Origin: CAIWHR01 sp963708855
Lineage (GTDB): Bacteria; Pseudomonadota; Gammaproteobacteria; Burkholderiales; Casimicrobiaceae
Assembly: GCA_963708855.1 (NCBI GenBank)
Contig: CAVPUM010000010.1
Coordinates: forward strand, 186,001-250,000
Direction: 5' to 3'
DNA length: 64,000 nucleotides
Below are positions 62,304 through 64,000 of this stretch, piece by piece. Within the stretch, counting starts at the first letter, position 1. Each line of letters opens with the position of its first letter. The notes under the pieces are model-generated. The model worked only from the letters and a program-made list of their open reading frames with translations, made no database searches and was not told the origin of the DNA. Made by a program: the position numbers and the translations under genes.

Positions 62304-62894
62304 ATGAGCAAGGCTTTCACGCGCGAATCCGACGCCGCCGACGACAACGACGACGTCGAGGTCGCCCCGCCGCTGCCGGTCGGCGCGCGCAATTACATGA
62401 CGCCCGGCGGGTTCGCGCGCCTTTCCGGCGAGCTCGAGCACCTCGTCCACAAGGAGCGGCCGGAACTCGTGGTGACCGTGGCGTGGGCGGCCGGCAACGG
62501 CGATCGCTCGGAAAACGGCGACTACATCTACGGCAAGAAGCGCCTGCGCGAGATCGACCGCCGCATCCGCTATCTGATCAAGCGGCTCGACGTCTCGGAG
62601 GTCGTCGATCCGGCGGCACCGCGCGACGAGGAGCAGGCCGGGCAGGTGTACTTCGGCGCGACGGTGACCATCTGCAATGCGCAGGGCGAGGCGCGCACGG
62701 TGGCCATCGTCGGCGTCGACGAGATCGATACGGCGCGCGGCTACATCAGCTGGGTGTCGCCGATGGCGCGCGCGCTGCTCAAGGCGCGGGAAGGCGATAC
62801 CGTGACCTTGCGCACGCCGGGCGGCGTCGAGGACATCGAGATTGTCGCGGTCCGCTACGAACCGCTCGCCACCGGCGCCGGGCAGTCCCATTGA
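62304..62894 (+). CDS. greB: Transcription elongation factor GreB
   Basis: GreB rescues backtracked RNA polymerase by stimulating transcript cleavage. The 196-residue protein has an extra acidic N-terminus of about 28 residues, then the GreA/GreB coiled coil with GFARLSGELEHLVHKERPE and AAGNGDRSENGDYIYGKKRLREIDRRIRYLIKRL, and the C-terminal FKBP-like domain. The YIYGKKRLREIDRR segment is closer to GreB than GreA. The start is the ATG at 62304, behind CGGGAG. Confidence 0.95.
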   Translation: MSKAFTRESDAADDNDDVEVAPPLPVGARNYMTPGGFARLSGELEHLVHKERPELVVTVAWAAGNGDRSENGDYIYGKKRLREIDRRIRYLIKRLDVSEVVDPAAPRDEEQAGQVYFGATVTICNAQGEARTVAIVGVDEIDTARGYISWVSPMARALLKAREGDTVTLRTPGGVEDIEIVAVRYEPLATGAGQSH

Positions 62895-62926
62895 CGCGGC
62901 GAGAGTCCTGAGGCTAGAGTGCTCTC

Positions 62927-63172
62927 ATGAATGCGCCCACCACGCCCGCCGCCTCCGCGACCGGCGGCGACATCGAAGAGGAGTTCGACGCGCTGGAACG
63001 GCGACTCGGCCTGCTGGTTTCGCACGTGAAGGTGTTGCGTGCGACCAACGACAATCTGCGCCGGGATCTTGCCGCGGCGGAGGCGCACAACCAGGCGCTT
63101 TCCGAGCGCGTGGCCGAAGCGAAACGCCGGCTGGACGCGCTGCTGGCACGCCTGCCGGAGCCCGCGCAATGA
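62927..63172 (+). CDS. ZapB-like coiled-coil cell division protein (TIGR02449-type)
   Basis: An 81-residue protein almost entirely of coiled coil (DALERRLGLLVSHVKVLRATNDNLRRDLAAAEAHNQALSERVAEAKRRLDALLARLP). Proteins of this type directly precede zapA in many betaproteobacteria and gammaproteobacteria and are taken as Z-ring accessory proteins. Its N-terminal 15 residues are low complexity. The start is the ATG at 62927. Confidence 0.85.
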   Translation: MNAPTTPAASATGGDIEEEFDALERRLGLLVSHVKVLRATNDNLRRDLAAAEAHNQALSERVAEAKRRLDALLARLPEPAQ

Positions 63173-63233
63173 GCGCCGCCGCAAGCGTGGGCGCACTCCG
63201 GTGAGCGCGCGGTCGGCCGGCTCCGGCGAGCGC

Positions 63234-63557
63234 ATGGCGACGCTGGACGTTTCGCTGCTGGGCCGCGACTACAGGGTCGCCTGCCGGGATGGAGAGCAGG
63301 CCGAGCTCAGGGATGCCGTCGCTTTTCTCGAAACCCGGATGCGCGCGATCCGCGACGGCAGCAAGTCGAGCTCCGTCGAGCGTGTCGCGGTAATGGCGGC
63401 GCTGAACCTCGCGCACGACTTCCAGCGCGAACGCGCCGCGCCGCCGGTCGCGTCGGCGGCGCCCGGAGACATCGACGTCGCCGCGCTGCGACGCAGAATC
63501 GCCGGCATGCAGTCAGCCATCGATCAGGTGCTGCCAGGCACGGAGAAGCTGCTCTGA
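63234..63557 (+). CDS. zapA: Cell division protein ZapA
   Basis: ZapA bundles FtsZ protofilaments at the Z-ring. The 107-residue product starts with the family pattern MATLDVSLLGRDYRVACRDGEQAELRDAV, followed by VAVMAALNLAHDF and an amphipathic C-terminal helix. The ATG at 63234 is preceded by GGCGAG; a GTG at 63201 would add eleven residues. The neighbours, a ZapB-like gene and 6S RNA, are the expected ones. Confidence 0.94.
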   Translation: MATLDVSLLGRDYRVACRDGEQAELRDAVAFLETRMRAIRDGSKSSSVERVAVMAALNLAHDFQRERAAPPVASAAPGDIDVAALRRRIAGMQSAIDQVLPGTEKLL

Positions 63558-63584
63558 CGGATCGGGGCGGCACCTGCTCAAACC

Positions 63585-63764
63585 ATGTTCCCTGCGGTGT
63601 TCGAGTTGTCCATATACTCTTTGAACCAATGCTGACCAGCGAGGTTGCCGAGCCATTTGCGGGCTGGTGTGCGCTCCCACGCGGAAGCGCCTGAAGGCTC
63701 CGGCAGGCGACCCTCTTGAACCTCAGGTTCAGGATGAGGGCAATACGGCACAGGCGGGGAACAC
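63585..63764 (+). ncRNA. ssrS: 6S RNA
   Basis: Directly after zapA lies an RNA gene of about 180 bases with a closing stem in which GTTCCC (63587-63592) pairs with GGGGAAC near the 3' end. A second strong hairpin is CTTGAACCTCAGGTTCAGG, a hallmark of proteobacterial 6S RNA. The long, imperfect helix with a central bulge mimics an open promoter and binds sigma-70 RNA polymerase. Its place downstream of zapA is conserved. The 5-formyltetrahydrofolate cyclo-ligase gene that often follows is not seen here. Confidence 0.88.
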
Positions 63765-63849
63765 CCTTTTCGTCCGCGCGCCCGGCAGCGGACGTTGGCT
63801 TCGAACGATGATGTTGCGCACTTTCGATTCGCACGCGCGAGCGGACCGA

Positions 63850-64000
63850 TCAGCGCTTCCGATCGCCGCGCGCCTGTTCGGCCTCGACGCGAATGGCGAT
63901 CGCGAACTCCTCCGGTGTCTCGATGATCGCCTCATATCCGAGACTGGCGAAGCGCCGGCGGATGTCCTTGTCGTTGAGCGCTGCGCGCAGAGCGTCCGAC
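63850..64000 (-). CDS. Tripartite tricarboxylate transporter substrate-binding protein (Bug/TctC family), C-terminus only
   Basis: The minus frame, 49 full codons before a stop at 63852-63850, reads RAALNDKDIRRRFASLGYEAI and then ETPEEFAIAIRVEAEQA. A loop of LND-x(3)-R then LGYE and a TPEEFA helix near the end is the common C-terminal pattern of Bug-type extracytoplasmic binding proteins, which are numerous in betaproteobacteria. The rest lies beyond the window, so signal peptide and ligand are unknown. Confidence 0.7.
   Translation of the reverse strand, partial: SDALRAALNDKDIRRRFASLGYEAIIETPEEFAIAIRVEAEQARGDRKR

Noticed and set aside
1..64000. CRISPR arrays, prophage genes, complete insertion sequences
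   Set aside because: No regular spaced repeats, phage structural or integrase genes, or intact transposase were seen.

Overview
The window is a very GC-rich bacterial chromosome segment that looks betaproteobacterial (Burkholderiales/Rhodocyclales-like). The evidence is the conserved blocks lptM-lysA/cyaY, gloB-yafS-rnhA, miaB...phoH-ybeY-corC-lnt-glyQ-glyS-gmhB-plsC-ygjP and zapB-like-zapA-6S RNA, together with a Bug/TctC-type binding protein, a lysine-rich histone-like protein, and phasins and other polyhydroxyalkanoate (PHA) granule proteins. I cannot place it to genus from sequence alone.

Layout. 1-5395: end of a surface-polysaccharide cluster (methyltransferase, three glycosyltransferases, an acyltransferase pseudogene). 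5376-8746 (minus strand): trmB, a secreted protein, thiG (frameshifted), thiS and an ECF-type sigma factor that reads in frame into its anti-sigma partner. 8872-9201: a tRNA gene with a partial 3' duplicate and an IS30-type transposase remnant between the copies. 9331-13088: a TauE/SafE permease, a CarH/LitR-like MerR regulator (frameshifted), a secreted protein with a C-terminal sorting-like tail, and a lipase-like hydrolase. 13171-35243: a long lipid island holding a fatty acyl-CoA reductase of the Maqu_2220 type, a phasin, an acyl-CoA-binding protein, a wax ester synthase/DGAT, TetR regulators, a patatin lipase, a second phasin, a PHA-system protein and then fadE, thiolase, fadJ, fadD, thioesterase, fadL and a secreted chalcone-isomerase-like protein. 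Together these could import fatty acids, activate them, reduce and esterify them to wax or triacylglycerol, package the droplets, mobilise them and beta-oxidise the products.

35400-57033 is mostly housekeeping: rnhA, yafS, gloB, mltD, the histone-like protein, lysA, lptM, cyaY, ygjP, plsC, gmhB, glyS, glyQ, lnt, corC, ybeY, phoH, a zinc metalloprotease lipoprotein and miaB. 57181-62139 is a vitamin B12 uptake locus: a cobalamin riboswitch leads btuB-btuF, and btuC-btuD converge on it from the other strand. 62304 to the end holds greB, a ZapB-like coiled-coil gene, zapA, 6S RNA and the C-terminal end of a Bug-type solute-binding protein.

Several conserved genes between about 7.4 and 13.3 kb carry single-base disruptions: thiG, the MerR regulator and the acyl-CoA reductase, and probably the sigma/anti-sigma junction. 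Just before them lies the acyltransferase with an internal deletion. These may be real decay or assembly errors; the sequence alone cannot decide. No CRISPR array, prophage or complete insertion sequence was seen.
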